From Candidatus Gastranaerophilales bacterium (lineage in GTDB: Bacteria; Cyanobacteriota; Vampirovibrionia; Gastranaerophilales; Gastranaerophilaceae), in assembly GCA_944326475.1 (NCBI GenBank), contig CALVEC010000018.1, forward strand, positions 1 to 48,126: DNA of 48,126 nt. Reading direction: 5' to 3'. Both the position numbers and the translations under genes were made by a program. Under the pieces are notes generated by a model. It saw nothing but the letters and a program-made list of their open reading frames with translations, was not told the DNA's origin and did not search any database. Below, in pieces: positions 32,301 to 43,069 of this stretch; position 1 is the stretch's first letter; each line of letters opens with the position of its first letter.

Positions 32301-33192
32301 GCGCACAGGTTAACGGTGAACGTACTCTGACAGAAGTCAATCCCAAAGGCTCAATCTTCTTGATGTCATTTCTGTCTATTGTTGTATTTGCAGCGACAAC
32401 AACGTTTCCGTCTTTGTCCTTGATATCTTCGGCAATAGTTCTGCCCAAAAGTCTGTCTGTCAGTTTTGCAACAATCTTTTCTCCGTCAGAGATAGCAGAC
32501 ATTACGATACTCTTTTTAGTATGGCAGTCATCTTCTCTGATGATTACATCCTGTGCAACGTCAACAAGACGTCTGGTCAAATAACCGGAGTCAGCCGTTT
32601 TAAGCGCCGTATCAACCAGACCCTTACGTGCACCGTATGATGAAATGATGTATTCCGTAACCGACAAGCCTTCTTTAAAGTTTGATTTAATCGGCAAGTC
32701 GATGATTTGACCTTGTGCGTCAGCCATCAAGCCTCTCATACCGACAAGCTGTGATACCTGTGACAGGTTACCTCTTGCACCTGAGAATGCCATCATGTAA
32801 ACCGGGTTGAGTTTATTGAAGTTTTTAACAACCTGTTCGGTCAATCTGGCTGTCGTTTCTGACCAGGTATCAATAACTTTTGTATATCTTTCAACCTCTG
32901 TGATTTCTCCTTTGAGGTATCGGTTTGTTGATTTTTCGATTTCTTTTTCAGCTTCAGCAAGAAGTTCTTTCTTTTCGGGCGGAACGCTTAAGTCCTGGAT
33001 TGAAATAGTAACGCCGGATTTTGTTGCGTATTTGTATCCGAGGTTTTTCAGGTTGTTAGCAAGGTCTGCTGCCTTTGCACCGCCAAACTCAAGATAAATC
33101 TGCGCAAGCAAATCTTTCAATGCGCCTTTATCCATGACCTTGTTAATATAGTCAAATTGTTTCTTGCTATGAGGAATTAATGTATTGTTCAT
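29356..33192 (-). CDS. rpoC2: RNA polymerase beta'' subunit (C-terminal half of beta')
   Basis: It starts within the region corresponding to the middle of E. coli beta' ([57 protein letters not shown]). Landmarks: [90 protein letters not shown] with the zinc site completed by [14 protein letters not shown], then the bridge helix/trigger loop [27 protein letters not shown] near residue 340. The second half of the trigger-loop region, [19 protein letters not shown], only resumes near residue 1003, so about 650 residues of repeated beta modules are inserted. The split and the giant insertion are both hallmarks of cyanobacterial polymerase. The length of 1278 aa is near the cyanobacterial norm. 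Gap to rpoC1 52 bp. Confidence 0.97.
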   Translation of the reverse strand: MNNTLIPHSKKQFDYINKVMDKGALKDLLAQIYLEFGGAKAADLANNLKNLGYKYATKSGVTISIQDLSVPPEKKELLAEAEKEIEKSTNRYLKGEITEVERYTKVIDTWSETTARLTEQVVKNFNKLNPVYMMAFSGARGNLSQVSQLVGMRGLMADAQGQIIDLPIKSNFKEGLSVTEYIISSYGARKGLVDTALKTADSGYLTRRLVDVAQDVIIREDDCHTKKSIVMSAISDGEKIVAKLTDRLLGRTIAEDIKDKDGNVVVAANTTIDRNDIKKIEPLGLTSVRVRSPLTCALEYGVCRKCYGWAMTTQKMVDVGEAIGIIAAQSIGEPGTQLTMRTFHTGGVFKGSGALKHIIAEIDGEVVSKFKTKEMRTRHGDVVQVMIQEADVEIKGEKYSRKYHVPTGAKMLVAPGSVVKKGDEIAEFEPASAGDGSRLTEKATKDINSDLSGEVLFEDFVADEKKDRQGNVSRTANKNGIVWVLGGDVYSLPGGSKILVQDGQKIKAGEKLAETHIASEHGGEVRVGDNLEIEEVKFDGKKIKKIVQGKELTIVIASIAPSNAVFESTKKEQFWTVESTGEKYIVKSPADTTVENGMIIAELIDDEYAVESAGEIRYMGIEVDDNQIITNPGSLVFIPEEVHQINKDSALKMVENNTFVTAGTEVVKDLYTHIDGIVEFKEFNDVVHEVIIRPGEIYTLENIGDLKVEEGEIVEAGTQIAPKIKAKSTSIVTIMENDDANLDIDDLDEDIDVATLDEESITNQPIQILVRPVQQFDIKPKSVSIEFESTDESISIVPVTQLQYKDGARVRNLDGATLTRTSLVLQMQGYLSHLKGMVEMTADNALKIVVLETLIVRRELEGSNKASLQTELLVENGQIIEPKEPVAKTQVLAVNDAVASIKGDGEDLRRLLLISANSEKEVELKTKPVVKAGEMLRMDAVLSESGEKSPVSGQVVDVTKNSVKIRVGRPYLISPGTMLQVDNGSLVLRGDMLASLVFERQKTGDIVQGLPRVEELLEGRKPKDSAILSEIEAVAEIEIEDDVPRLYLVNENGRTEIKYPIDSNIIVQDKQKISIGQPLTSGPLNPHDVIRLNGIEAAQQYLVDEVQRVYRSQGVEIADKHVEIIVRQMTKKVKVVESGDTKLLPGELIEIQVLEQENEAVEAAGGEKATFEPVLLGITKASLNTESFISAASFQETTRILTEAAVDGKKDMLRGLKENVIIGRLIPAGTGYYHLTHASEEKDREAQRRAAQKNNARKPSAILEEIEGMFGAPDFSAE

Positions 33193-33244
33193 TTTATAAT
33201 CTTCCCTTTAATTTCTTCTAATTTAACGGTTTTGTGTACTGAAA

Positions 33245-34957
33245 CTACAGAGCCAGTGATTTTCTGACTGTTTCGTTGAAAATAATTCTTCCGACAGTCG
33301 TTTCTATTCTCTGACCGTGTTCGTCTCTAACAATAATTTTGTCATGAAGCTCTATGACCTTAGCCTCAAGAGCAGCAATCGCATCCTGGAAGCTGTAGAA
33401 ATAGCCTTTTATCGGAGCTGATTGGTCTTTAATTGTTGTCAGGTAGTACATACCCAAAACCATATCCTGAGAAGGAGTGATAATAGGTTTACCTGTAGCA
33501 GGAGCAAGGATGTTGTTTGTAGCTAACATAAGCATTCTTGCTTCTGTTTGGGCTTCGATTGAAAGCGGTACGTGAACAGCCATTTGGTCGCCGTCAAAGT
33601 CAGCGTTAAACGCTGTACAAACAAGCGGGTGAAGCTGGATAGCACGACCTTCAACGAGTTTCGGTTCAAATGCCTGAATACCGAGTCTGTGAAGTGTAGG
33701 TGCACGGTTCAAAAGTACCGGATGTCCGTCAATAACTTCTTCCAATATATCCCATACAACGGGTTCTGAACGCTCAATCTTCTTCTTAGCTGATTTAATA
33801 TTTTGAACAAGTCCGCGTTCTATAAGTTTATTTACAACGAAAGGTTTAAACAGTTCTATCGCCATTTCTTTAGGCAAACCGCACTGATTGAGCTGCAGGC
33901 TCGGACCTACTACGATAACGGAACGACCCGAGTAGTCAACACGTTTACCCAAAAGGTTTTGTCTGAAACGACCCTGTTTACCTTCAATGATATTAGACAA
34001 TGATTTCAGCGGTCTGTTGTTCGGACCGACAACCGTTCTGCCGCGTCTGCCGTTATCAATAAGGGCATCAACAGCTTCCTGGAGCATACGTTTTTCGTTT
34101 CTTACGATAATTTCAGGTGCTCCCATCTCGATGAGTCTTAACAAACGGTTGTTTCTGTTAATAACACGTCTGTATAAGTCGTTCAGGTCGGAGGTTGCAA
34201 ATCTTCCGCCGTCCAGTTGAACCATAGGTCTCAAATCCGGAGGAGTAACCGGAAGAACATCCATTATCATCCAGGTCGGTTCTGTGTTAGATGCAATCAG
34301 AGATTCAACAAGTCTCAATCTCTTGATTAATTTAGCTCTTTTCTGAACTGAGCCGCCTGCTGCCGCCAATTCATTTCTGATTTCTTCAGCAAGTTCTGTC
34401 AGGGTAATTTCAGAAAGAAGTTCTTTGATAGCTTCTGCGCCGATACCGACTTTCAACTGTGATTCTTCATTTTCGGTTATAAAATCATCGTATTCTTCTT
34501 CTGACAAAAGCTGTAATTTTTTGAATCCCGAGTCAGCCGGATCTATTACAACATAGTTGTTGAAATAAATTACCTGTTCAAGGTCTTTCAATGACATATC
34601 AAGGAGAAGTCCGAGATATGACGGAATGCCTTTTAAGAACCAGATATGGCTGACAGGAGCTGCCAGTTTAATGTGTCCCATTCTGTGACGTCTTACTTTT
34701 GAGTCAGTAACTTCAACGCCGCAGCGTTCGCAGATAATACCTTTGTGTCTGACTCTTTTGTATTTACCGCAGAAGCATTCCCAGTCCTTGGAAGGTCCGA
34801 AAATTCTTTCGCAGAAAAGACCGTCGCGTTCGGGTTTTAATGTACGGTAGTTAATTGTTTCAGGTTTTGTAACCTCACCGTATGACCATTTCAGTACACG
34901 TTCGGGTGACGCGATACTGATTCGTATATAGTCAAAATAATCTATGCTTGTAGACAA
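33245..34957 (-). CDS. rpoC1: RNA polymerase gamma subunit (N-terminal half of beta')
   Basis: At 570 aa it is the cyanobacterial-type gamma subunit. The N-terminal zinc ribbon is [23 protein letters not shown]; the clamp helices and lid follow ([56 protein letters not shown]), then the active-site loop [14 protein letters not shown] with three aspartates near residues 450-458. The protein ends where the bacterial beta' would continue into the region carried by rpoC2. ATG; 21 bp after rpoB in one operon. Confidence 0.97.
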   Translation of the reverse strand: MSTSIDYFDYIRISIASPERVLKWSYGEVTKPETINYRTLKPERDGLFCERIFGPSKDWECFCGKYKRVRHKGIICERCGVEVTDSKVRRHRMGHIKLAAPVSHIWFLKGIPSYLGLLLDMSLKDLEQVIYFNNYVVIDPADSGFKKLQLLSEEEYDDFITENEESQLKVGIGAEAIKELLSEITLTELAEEIRNELAAAGGSVQKRAKLIKRLRLVESLIASNTEPTWMIMDVLPVTPPDLRPMVQLDGGRFATSDLNDLYRRVINRNNRLLRLIEMGAPEIIVRNEKRMLQEAVDALIDNGRRGRTVVGPNNRPLKSLSNIIEGKQGRFRQNLLGKRVDYSGRSVIVVGPSLQLNQCGLPKEMAIELFKPFVVNKLIERGLVQNIKSAKKKIERSEPVVWDILEEVIDGHPVLLNRAPTLHRLGIQAFEPKLVEGRAIQLHPLVCTAFNADFDGDQMAVHVPLSIEAQTEARMLMLATNNILAPATGKPIITPSQDMVLGMYYLTTIKDQSAPIKGYFYSFQDAIAALEAKVIELHDKIIVRDEHGQRIETTVGRIIFNETVRKSLAL

Positions 34958-34978
34958 TGTCCTTATCTCCTATATTAA

Positions 34979-37900
34979 TTAATCTTTAAATGAAGCCGGG
35001 GTTTCAAAGAAGTTTATGTTTAACAACTCTGAATCAATATCAGAAAGCGTTCTCTTGGGTGCAGACTTTCTTAAATCGTCAGTGTCAGACATAAGGTCAA
35101 CTTCTTCGCCGCCTTTCTTAGCAACAGTGATATCCAAACCGATAGATTGAAGCTCTCTGACGAGGACTTTGAACGATTCAGGGATACCCGGTCTCGGAAT
35201 GTTGTCGCCCTTGACAATTGCTTCGTAAGCTCTGCTTCTTCCGTTAACATCGTCGGATTTGATTGTTAACATTTCCTGAAGTGTGTAAGCAGCGCCGTAA
35301 GCTTCAAGAGCCCAAACTTCCATCTCACCGAATCTTTGACCGCCGAATTGAGCTTTACCGCCCAGAGGCTGTTGAGTAACCAGTGAGTAAGGACCTGTAC
35401 TTCTTGCGTGAATTTTATCGTCAACGAGGTGAACAAGTTTCAGAATGTAGGAAAGACCTACGGCAACAGGTTCATCAAACGGTTCACCGGTTCTTCCGTC
35501 AATCAAGAGAACTTTACCGTCTTCTCTTACCCAGTCGCAGCCTGATTCTTTTATACCTCTCAGAAGCTCTGCCTTAGTAGCAATTTCTGACATGTTATCT
35601 CCGTACATTTCATCAAATGAAGGAGCTTCGTAGTAGTCTTTTGTTAAGTATGATGCAAGACCGAGCAAGCATTCATAAGTTTGTCCGACGTTCATACGGG
35701 AAGGAACGCCCAGCGGGTTCAACACGATATCAACCGGTGTACCGTCAGGCAAGAAAGGCATATCTTCTTTCGGAAGTATTCTTGAAACAATACCTTTGTT
35801 TCCGTGACGTCCGGAGAGTTTGTCACCGACAGATACTTTACGTTTCTGTGCAATATAAACTCTGATAACGGTATTTGCGCCCGGAGGCAGTTCATCGCCT
35901 TTTTCTCTGTCAAATACCTTAACATCGACAACGCGTCCGCCTTCACCGTGAGGAACTCTCAAAGAGTTGTCTTTTACGTCTCTTGCTTTTTCGGCAAAGA
36001 TAGCACGGAGAAGTTTTTCTTCCGGCGGATGTTCCGATTCACCTTTCGGGGTAACCTTTCCGACCAGAATATCGTCAGCGTAAACCCTTGCACCGATTCT
36101 TACAATACCTCTTTCATCAAGGTGTCTCAACGCTTCTTCCGAAACGTTCGGAACTTCTCTTGTAATTTCTTCGGGTCCGAGTTTAGTTTGTCTTGCGTCT
36201 ATTTCCAATTTTTCTATGTGAACTGATGTAAATATGTCATCCATAACACATCTTTCTGAGAGCAGGATAGCATCCTCGAAGTTATATCCTTCCCAGGGCA
36301 TATAAGCAACAAGAATGTTTTTACCCAGTGAAAGCTCGCCCATATGAGTCGAAGCGCCGTCTGCAATAACGTCTCCCGCTTTAACCTTATCGCCGGCTCT
36401 TACAATCGGTTTCTGGTTAATGCAGGTATCCTGGTTGCTTCTGACATATTTCATCAATGTATGTTTATGTAATTTGCCGGCATTATCTTTTATGATTATT
36501 TCTTCACCGACAACTCTTTCAACCACGCCGTCAACTGTAGAACAAATAACCATGCCGGAGTCTTTTGCGGCACGTTTTTCAAGACCGGTACCAACTACAG
36601 GGCGGTCAGTGATAAGAAGCGGAACAGCCTGACGCTGCATGTTAGAACCCATCAGAGCACGGTTTGCGTCATCGTGTTCGATAAACGGAATCAACGATGT
36701 AGCAACAGAGATAATCTGAATCGGGCAAACACCCATATAGTCAACCCTTGTGGATTCACCCATCGTAAATTCTGAACGGTAACGAACAGGTACATAAGGG
36801 TGTTTAATACTTCTGTCAGGGTTTAACTGCAAGTCCGCAGGAGCGATACGGAGGTTTTCTTCTTCGTCTGCAGAGAGGTAATGTACTTCTTCTGTCACAA
36901 CGCCGTCTTTAACAGCAAAGAACGGTGATTCAATAAATCCGTAGTCGTTAACTTTTGCGTGGGTAGCAAGTGAACCGATTAGACCTGCGTTCGGACCTTC
37001 AGGTGTTTCAACAGGGCAGATACGTCCGTAGTGTGAAGGGTGAATGTCACGAACCGCGAATCCGGCTCTTTCTCTAACCAGACCGCCGGGTCCTAATGCG
37101 GATATTCTTCTTTTATGTGTCAACTCGGAAAGCGGGTTAACCTGATCCATGAACTGGGACAACTGTGAAGAACCAAAGAACTCTTTCAAAGACGCAACCA
37201 GCGGTTTTGTATTCAAGAGGTTCAACGGAGTCAGCGTGTCTGAATCCTGGAGAGTCATTCTTTCTTTAACGATTCTTTCAATTCTTGAAAGACCGACTCT
37301 GAACTGGTTTTGAAGCAATTCACCAACTGAACGGATTCTTCTGTTGCCGAGATGGTCGATATCATCGCAGCTTCCTTCATCGTATGTAAGGTTGATAAGG
37401 TATTCAATCGATGCGACTATATCCTGGACAGTAACCGTTCTCTGGGTTTCAGGAAGGTTCAAACCGAGTTTTTTGTTTAATTTATAACGACCGACTCTGC
37501 CTATATCGTATTTCTTTTCATCAAAGAAACGGGCTTCCAGAATGGAACGTCCGCCGGCAGCCGATGCGGGGTCTCCCGGACGAAGCTTTTTATAAATTTC
37601 AATCAAAGCGTCGTCTGTAGTTTCAGTCGGGTCTTTGTCTAATGTTTTCTTTAAGAAATCTGCGTGCGTAAACAGAGTTTCCATTTCAGATACAGTAATA
37701 CCCATTGCCTTCAACAAAGTAGTGGCAAGGATTTTTCTGTTTTTATCAATTTTTACATATATAACATCGTTTGCATCTGTTTCAATTTTAAGCCAAGCGC
37801 CTCTGTTAGGTATCAGGGTAGCATTATAGAGACGTTTACCTGTCGGAGAAATTTCTCTTTTGAAGTAAACACCGGGAGAACGGACGATTTGTGAAACAAT

Positions 37901-38293
37901 AACACGTTCGGCACCGTTGACAATAAACGTACCTTTGTCCGTCATGGTCGGAATATCGCCGATATAAACTTCCTGTTCCTTAATTTCACCGGTATCACGG
38001 TTTACAAGTCTGACCATAACGCGGAGTTGTTTTGCATAAGTAGCGTCATGGATTCTTGCTTCTTCGATAGAATATTTCGGATTATCGAAAGTGTAATTAG
38101 GAAGAAAATGCAGTTCAAGACGACCTGTATAGTCTTTTATCGGAGAAAAAGACAGCAATTCTTCCTTCAAACCTTCTTTTAAAAACCATTCAAAAGATTT
38201 CTTTTGAACTTCAATTAGGTCCGGCAAGTCATCCAAACGGGTGTTGGGTATTCCCATCGGAGTAACTCTTGTTGCGTGATTTTTTGTCGACAT
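34979..38293 (-). CDS. rpoB: RNA polymerase beta subunit
   Basis: At 1104 aa it lacks the large lineage-specific insertions of E. coli beta, like cyanobacterial RpoB. Features include the rifampicin-pocket cluster [103 protein letters not shown] and the C-terminal [41 protein letters not shown]. The rifampicin-region residues look wild type. First gene of the operon, with its own promoter (38397-38424) and a leader of about 95 nt; the usual upstream rplJ/rplL genes are not adjacent. Confidence 0.98.
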   Translation of the reverse strand: MSTKNHATRVTPMGIPNTRLDDLPDLIEVQKKSFEWFLKEGLKEELLSFSPIKDYTGRLELHFLPNYTFDNPKYSIEEARIHDATYAKQLRVMVRLVNRDTGEIKEQEVYIGDIPTMTDKGTFIVNGAERVIVSQIVRSPGVYFKREISPTGKRLYNATLIPNRGAWLKIETDANDVIYVKIDKNRKILATTLLKAMGITVSEMETLFTHADFLKKTLDKDPTETTDDALIEIYKKLRPGDPASAAGGRSILEARFFDEKKYDIGRVGRYKLNKKLGLNLPETQRTVTVQDIVASIEYLINLTYDEGSCDDIDHLGNRRIRSVGELLQNQFRVGLSRIERIVKERMTLQDSDTLTPLNLLNTKPLVASLKEFFGSSQLSQFMDQVNPLSELTHKRRISALGPGGLVRERAGFAVRDIHPSHYGRICPVETPEGPNAGLIGSLATHAKVNDYGFIESPFFAVKDGVVTEEVHYLSADEEENLRIAPADLQLNPDRSIKHPYVPVRYRSEFTMGESTRVDYMGVCPIQIISVATSLIPFIEHDDANRALMGSNMQRQAVPLLITDRPVVGTGLEKRAAKDSGMVICSTVDGVVERVVGEEIIIKDNAGKLHKHTLMKYVRSNQDTCINQKPIVRAGDKVKAGDVIADGASTHMGELSLGKNILVAYMPWEGYNFEDAILLSERCVMDDIFTSVHIEKLEIDARQTKLGPEEITREVPNVSEEALRHLDERGIVRIGARVYADDILVGKVTPKGESEHPPEEKLLRAIFAEKARDVKDNSLRVPHGEGGRVVDVKVFDREKGDELPPGANTVIRVYIAQKRKVSVGDKLSGRHGNKGIVSRILPKEDMPFLPDGTPVDIVLNPLGVPSRMNVGQTYECLLGLASYLTKDYYEAPSFDEMYGDNMSEIATKAELLRGIKESGCDWVREDGKVLLIDGRTGEPFDEPVAVGLSYILKLVHLVDDKIHARSTGPYSLVTQQPLGGKAQFGGQRFGEMEVWALEAYGAAYTLQEMLTIKSDDVNGRSRAYEAIVKGDNIPRPGIPESFKVLVRELQSIGLDITVAKKGGEEVDLMSDTDDLRKSAPKRTLSDIDSELLNINFFETPASFKD

Positions 38294-38396
38294 TTATTTA
38301 CCTCGCTAAATGTGGCGTACTACTAATATATAAAATTTTTATTTATGTTGTTTAAGATATTTGAATACAATTTTGCTCATATCTAACCATTCTACA

Positions 38397-38424
38397 ATCT
38401 TATCCGCTAAAACATGCGAGTCAA
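38397..38424 (-). promoter_or_regulatory. rpoB operon promoter
   Basis: On the minus strand TTGACT (38424-38419), a 16-bp spacer and TAAGAT (38402-38397). It gives a 5' leader of about 95 nt. No other feature is seen in the 38294-38552 gap. Confidence 0.65.
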
Positions 38425-38552
38425 GAAAATCAGGCTATTTTTAAATTTTTAGCGAAACATTTGTTTACAAAAGCCCTAAAACGGGTATATACTCTATCGA
38501 AAAGAGCTGTTATGTCTGCTTTTGCGTGTCAACCCTCCTCTTGAACAAAACG

Positions 38553-39551
38553 TCAATTTAAAAGACGGATGAAATCGTCATAAGTTTCAAGTTCTGTAAT
38601 TTTTTCAAGACCCAACGCCTTTTTATCAACGTTCAAAACCGTCTTGTTTTCTTTAACCGCATAAACAGGGATGTCGTTTTTAATTGCATCAAAAACAATA
38701 CTGCCGCCAAGCGAATCACAAGGCATCAAGACAGCATCAAGGTTCTTATTTGTAACAGCCTTTTCCGTATTTTCCGCAAAGAGCGGCGCATTGTCCAAAC
38801 CGAACATAAGGCAGGGCAAAAATGTCGGAGTAATGTATTCAGCACTGCATTTAGGGCTGACAAGAGAGCCTTGTATGGAAACATCAGCAAACGCCGGAGC
38901 GTGAACGCAAGGGCAAAACAGCTCTTTTGAAATATAATGAGAAATCACCGCCTCAACCCCGCCTACAATATCAACACCTTCTCCGGATTCATAGTCATCT
39001 TCCGGCGGTTCGTCAAAAAGACAAACAACAGCGAGAACCTGAGCGCCGCGATTGATAAGCTTTTTCCCGGCTTCAATCAGGGTTTGCGGACAATCGACAG
39101 CACCTGAGGATATATCATTTTCTGTGGCAAAAAAGTCCACTCCGACAGGCTTACCGGTAATTTCATAACCGATAATATCAATTCCGTACACGGTTTTTAT
39201 TGCATTTATCGTATTAATATGAATATTCAAAACGTTTTCGGGAATTGATTTATCAAAAATAACCCCGATTTTGTTATGAAAAGACGGAATAAGCCCCAGA
39301 TTTCCGCGTACAAACTCCGTCATACTCCAGCCCTCAACGTACAGCATGCGGTTTGTAATCCCGGAAAACACGGCAGCATTAACTACATTCGGGTTTACAA
39401 TAAGAGGAATTTTTTCCGCAATTTTTCGGGCGGCAAGACTGGCGTCGCCGGCATAACCGCCGACAGACGCGCCGATTCCGGTCGGAACCGCCATAAGTGC
39501 ATATTTTTGTGCTAAACCGGGATTGTTTCGCCGGGTTTTAGAATCAGACAT
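38553..39551 (-). CDS. DUF3326-domain protein
   Basis: It matches the DUF3326 family, conserved in cyanobacteria and plastid-bearing plants: MAVPTGIGASVGGYAGDASLAARKIAEKIPLIVNPNVVNAA, YVEGWSM..FVRGNLGL, NKIGVIFDKSIPE, GVDIVGGVEAVISHYISKELFCPCVHAPAF and TPTFLPCLMFGLDNAPLF...AVLMPCDSLGGSIVF. Biochemical role unknown. ATG 39551 has AAGGA 6 nt upstream but overlaps the UPF0173 gene by 40 bp; a start at ATG 39494 (MAVPTG) would remove the overlap and also fits the family, but lacks a Shine-Dalgarno. It supports the cyanobacterial affinity of the genome. Confidence 0.85.
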   Translation of the reverse strand: MSDSKTRRNNPGLAQKYALMAVPTGIGASVGGYAGDASLAARKIAEKIPLIVNPNVVNAAVFSGITNRMLYVEGWSMTEFVRGNLGLIPSFHNKIGVIFDKSIPENVLNIHINTINAIKTVYGIDIIGYEITGKPVGVDFFATENDISSGAVDCPQTLIEAGKKLINRGAQVLAVVCLFDEPPEDDYESGEGVDIVGGVEAVISHYISKELFCPCVHAPAFADVSIQGSLVSPKCSAEYITPTFLPCLMFGLDNAPLFAENTEKAVTNKNLDAVLMPCDSLGGSIVFDAIKNDIPVYAVKENKTVLNVDKKALGLEKITELETYDDFIRLLN

Positions 39552-40189
39552 TCAATATCCTTATTTTTTAATTTATCTTTAAGTATTTCCGGATTTGCTT
39601 TTACCTGCGGGAATGTATTGTAATGCATAGGTACAACGGTTTTAACCCCGGTCCATTCAGCGGCAATAACAGCATCGTCAATATCCATAGTATAGTGTGA
39701 ACCTATCGGAGCCAGCATTATATCGGGTTTGTAGACCTCTCCGATTACTTTCATTTCGGAATTTAAGCAGGTATCACCGCAGTGATATATTTTCTTTCCG
39801 TCGATTTCAAGAATAACTCCCGTCGGCATGCCCGCGTATTTTCCGTCAGGCGTAGAACTGCTGTGAAAAGCGGGTACAAAGCGGAGTTTACCCCAGCTAT
39901 AGCTCAAAAGACCGCCCATCTGCACGGGATTTGCATTTGCCCCCTGTGCTGCGCACCAGTTTGCAAGCTCAACCATTGCACTAATCGGCGCGCCTGTTTT
40001 TTTAGAGAGGGGAACCGCGTCTCCGAGATGGTCGCCATGCCCGTGTGTTACGATAATATCCGTGATTTTCTTTCCGGCGGCATCAAATTTTGCAAGCGGA
40101 TTTTGAGAAATAAACGGGTCGATGAGTATACCGCATTGCGGATTTTCAATATAAAAAGCACTGTGCCCGATGAATGTCAAATTTGTCAT
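39512..40189 (-). CDS. UPF0173 metal-dependent hydrolase (MBL fold)
   Basis: Metallo-beta-lactamase fold with the motif THGHGDHLGDAV, then FHSSS, HCGDTCL and the final VPMHYNTFPQV ligand region, the UPF0173 arrangement. The length of 225 aa is normal. Substrate unknown. ATG 40189 is preceded by GGAGGG; an upstream extension runs into the repeat at 40223-40425. Probably first gene of an operon with the DUF3326 gene. Confidence 0.9.
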   Translation of the reverse strand: MTNLTFIGHSAFYIENPQCGILIDPFISQNPLAKFDAAGKKITDIIVTHGHGDHLGDAVPLSKKTGAPISAMVELANWCAAQGANANPVQMGGLLSYSWGKLRFVPAFHSSSTPDGKYAGMPTGVILEIDGKKIYHCGDTCLNSEMKVIGEVYKPDIMLAPIGSHYTMDIDDAVIAAEWTGVKTVVPMHYNTFPQVKANPEILKDKLKNKDIECLILKPGETIPV

Positions 40190-40222
40190 AAAAACCCTCC
40201 TTGTTAAATTATCTAAGAGTGC

Positions 40223-40425
40223 CCTCGCTTGCAGAAACGGTACACTGAGTGAGAGCAGCACCGAGTCTGTAATTTGGCGGAAGTGACCCCATGTACTTTC
40301 CTTCATTCAAAACTTGACATTTAGTCAACTTTTGAACGGAGTCCTTGGATGCCGTGTTACAACACAAAGTTTGAACTTGTTTTATGCACACGCTCAAGAA
40401 GTTATCGGAGTCAGTTGACTATATG
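40223..40425 (+). repeat. About 200-bp intergenic repeat, copy Y
   Basis: Partner of 13838-14034: the same 5' block, central TGACCCCATGTACT and 3' block ending TCAGTTGACTATAT. Between the central and 3' blocks it carries an AACTTGACATTTAGTCAACTT insert with a GAACGGAGTCCTTG tail, the same module that flanks tRNA-Tyr at 310-345 and 440-478. The TGACCCC/GGAGTCA pairing has one mismatch here. It lies just upstream of the HD-GYP gene. Confidence 0.7.
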
Positions 40426-40525
40426 AAATATTATATCAAACTCAGAGAAAATCATACAAACGTATTGTTTGAAAATAAAAAAATATCCGATATAATTAAC
40501 AATAGAAACGTAGCGGGATATCAGC

Positions 40526-41512
40526 ATGGAACGAATTTTAGTTGAAGATCTTGTAAAATTTAAAATGCTGCCGTTTGACATTTACAATGACAGCGGCGAA
40601 AAGCTTATCAGCGCGGGTGAAATCTTAACATCAGGAAAGTTGTTAAGAATATCGCAGTACAGTGAATTATACAAAGACACGCCAAAACGTTCTCCCAAAA
40701 TTCAAACTAATGAAAACACCGATAAACAGTACATACCGCCGCCGGTTTCTCACACAAAAGAAATTGTTTTTGACAAAACAGTCAATAAAACCTCAAAAAT
40801 AAAAGCACAGGCACAGGTCGATATGAAGTCTTACTATGCGACCACAATGTTTGCTGTAAACAACAACGAAAACAAAGACGCAGCAATGATGATTGACGAG
40901 ATAAAGACAAAAATTCTCTCCGATATCGGCAACGTGATTGAGGATGTGAAATTCTGTTCCCAGCTAAAGCTTTTAGGCAGCTATGCCGACTGTCACTCGC
41001 TGAACACGGCTATTCTTGCCACCGCCTTCGGCTATAAGATGGAATACGATTCCGATATAATTGCAAAAATTACAAAAAGCGCACTGCTCCACGATATAGG
41101 TATGACAAGGATTCCGGAAGATTTGCTCAAAAAAACCAACCCGTCATCACAAGAAACAAAAATTATCCAGAGTCATACTCAAATCGGATACAAAATTCTT
41201 AAGCTGGATATGAACATGCCGGAAGATATCTGCCTTGTTGCACTGGAACACCACGAAAACAATGACGGTTCCGGTTATCCGTTCAAACTTTCGGGCGAAC
41301 AAATCAGCGAACTGAGCCGCGTAGTCGGTATGTGCAGCTTTTTTGACGATTTGACGTCGGGAAAGACAACATACAAAGTCAAAAACACCAAAGAAGCGCT
41401 CAGGGTTATGCTCGAAGTCGGTTCAAAAAGATTTTTCCCCGAGCTGCTGTACAAATTTGTCAACACCTTTAATTACAACGACCTGAGCACTTTTGAAGAG
41501 ATGATGCAGTAA
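40526..41512 (+). CDS. HD-GYP domain protein, probable cyclic-di-GMP phosphodiesterase
   Basis: The C-terminal half is an HD-GYP domain: catalytic H189-D190 in ALLHDIGMTRIPEDLLKK, HH at 242-243 and the GYP of HHENNDGSGYPFKLSGEQI, so both the HD metal site and the GYP signature are kept. The N-terminal half (1-100) has a short strand-rich start (ERILVEDLVKFKMLPFDIYNDSGEKLISAGEILT), common in this class, then a Lys/Thr-rich linker; there is no receiver or PAS domain. A TATAAT box lies at 40491-40496 and GGGAT upstream of the ATG. It overlaps trmFO by one base (TAATG), so the two are translationally linked, an odd pairing. Confidence 0.88.
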   Translation: MERILVEDLVKFKMLPFDIYNDSGEKLISAGEILTSGKLLRISQYSELYKDTPKRSPKIQTNENTDKQYIPPPVSHTKEIVFDKTVNKTSKIKAQAQVDMKSYYATTMFAVNNNENKDAAMMIDEIKTKILSDIGNVIEDVKFCSQLKLLGSYADCHSLNTAILATAFGYKMEYDSDIIAKITKSALLHDIGMTRIPEDLLKKTNPSSQETKIIQSHTQIGYKILKLDMNMPEDICLVALEHHENNDGSGYPFKLSGEQISELSRVVGMCSFFDDLTSGKTTYKVKNTKEALRVMLEVGSKRFFPELLYKFVNTFNYNDLSTFEEMMQ

Positions 41513-42828
41513 TGAAAGCGGCAGTAATCGGAGCAGGGTTGGCAGGGTGTGAAGCAGCGCTGCAGCTTGCAAAAAGGGGGATTGAAGTTGATTTATACGA
41601 AATGCGCCCCTTAAAAACAACAGGCGCCCACAAAACAGACAACCCCGCAGAATTTGTTTGCAGCAACAGTCTCGGCTCGCTCGACCCTACGAACGCCAGC
41701 GGGCTTCTAAAAAAAGAAATGCAGATGATGGGTTCATTTTTAATACAAGAGGCGATTAAAGCGGCTGTTCCTGCCGGCAACGCGCTTGCCATCGACAGAG
41801 AAGCCTTTTCTTTAAGCATAAAGAAACTGATTGAAGAAAACGAAAAAATAAATTTTATAAGAAAAGAAATAACACAAATCCCGCAGGATATTCCTGTTAT
41901 TACAGCCTCAGGTCCGCTGACGTCAGAGGCGCTTGCAGAGAATATAAAAGAGTTTGCGGGCGAAGAACACTTGCATTTTTTTGATGCAATTGCGCCGATT
42001 GTGGAAAAGGACTCGATTAATTTTGATATTGCGTTCTATGCAAGCCGCTATGACAAGGGAGAAGCGTCATACATAAACTGTCCCATGAACAAAGAGCAGT
42101 ACGAAAAATTTTACAACATACTCATAAATGCACCGAAAATCGAGCTTAAAGAGTTTGAAAAGGACGCAAAGTTTTTTGAATCCTGTCTTCCGGTGGAAGT
42201 ATTGGCTTCGCGCGGGGTGGACACGCTGAGATACGGACCTATGAAGCCTGTCGGGCTTATTGACAAAAGAACCGGAGAAAAGAATTATGCAGTTGTTCAG
42301 CTCAGGCAGGACAATCTTTCGGCTACAATGTACAACCTCGTCGGCTTTCAGACAAACCTGAAATGGGGTGCCCAAAAAGAACTCGTGCATTCGATTCCGG
42401 GGCTTGAAAACGCTAACATACTGCGCTATGGAGTAATGCACAGAAATACTTTTATTAACAGCCCCAAAATCCTGACGCCGTCTTTGCAGTGCAGAAAGAG
42501 AAAAGACCTGTTTTTTGCGGGACAAATCACAGGAACGGAAGGCTACACGGAATCTATGGCGACAGGCATGCTGGCGGGAATAAATATGGCGAGATTTTTG
42601 AGAGGTGAGACGCTGCTTGAATTGTCAGGAGTGTCAATGCTCGGAGCCTTAACACGATATATTTCATCAGAAGAACACAAGAATTTCCAGCCGGTCAATT
42701 CAAATTGGGGTATTGTGGACGAGCTGGCTGCGGATAAAAAAATTAAAAAGAATAAAAAAATGAAAACTGAAATGCTCTCAAAAAGAGCAATTGAGTGGAT
42801 GGAAAGTTTTTTAGAAAATGGTGTCTGA
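41512..42828 (+). CDS. trmFO: tRNA (uracil-54-C5)-methyltransferase TrmFO
   Basis: Folate- and FAD-dependent enzyme making ribothymidine 54. FAD-binding VIGAGLAGCEAALQLAKRGI (5-24), YEMRP, EFVCSNSLGS with the conserved Cys, TASGPLTSEAL, FFDAIAPIVEKDSI, CLPVEVLASRGVDTLRYGPMKPVGL, YAVVQLRQDN and FAGQITGTEGYTESMATGMLAGINMARF are all present. The length of 438 aa is normal. Methylene-THF, its methyl donor, is the substrate of the FolD enzyme encoded at 24.8 kb. The stop codon lies directly against the start of a dispersed repeat (AGCTCAGGATGACG). Confidence 0.96.
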   Translation: MKAAVIGAGLAGCEAALQLAKRGIEVDLYEMRPLKTTGAHKTDNPAEFVCSNSLGSLDPTNASGLLKKEMQMMGSFLIQEAIKAAVPAGNALAIDREAFSLSIKKLIEENEKINFIRKEITQIPQDIPVITASGPLTSEALAENIKEFAGEEHLHFFDAIAPIVEKDSINFDIAFYASRYDKGEASYINCPMNKEQYEKFYNILINAPKIELKEFEKDAKFFESCLPVEVLASRGVDTLRYGPMKPVGLIDKRTGEKNYAVVQLRQDNLSATMYNLVGFQTNLKWGAQKELVHSIPGLENANILRYGVMHRNTFINSPKILTPSLQCRKRKDLFFAGQITGTEGYTESMATGMLAGINMARFLRGETLLELSGVSMLGALTRYISSEEHKNFQPVNSNWGIVDELAADKKIKKNKKMKTEMLSKRAIEWMESFLENGV

Positions 42829-42904
42829 TAAGCTCAGGATGACGTACTATTTTATTTTTCCATTTCACGTATACAGCTACCCCGCCGACCTTTGCATAGC
42901 GAGT

Positions 42905-43044
42905 TACAGAAAGTTAATTAAACAACGATTAGTCTCATCTGTCTGAGCAGCCCGTAGTTATTTTCAAGAACTTTAATTTATTTATGCTTTTTGCGGAAAT
43001 ATGGGCTGCGAGTTATGAGACTCGGGTTTGATTTACTTTCTGTA
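42905..43044. repeat. Long imperfect inverted repeat
   Basis: Matching arm blocks in order are TACAGAAAGT (42905), AGTCTCAT (42931) and GCAGCCC (42947), with their complements GGGCTGC (43003), ATGAGACT (43015) and ACTTTCTGTA (43035), around a loop of about 50 nt. It could fold as a 45-bp interrupted hairpin. Confidence 0.65.
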
Positions 43045-43069
43045 TGAGCGGAGCAGCAGGTCGGAAGGT

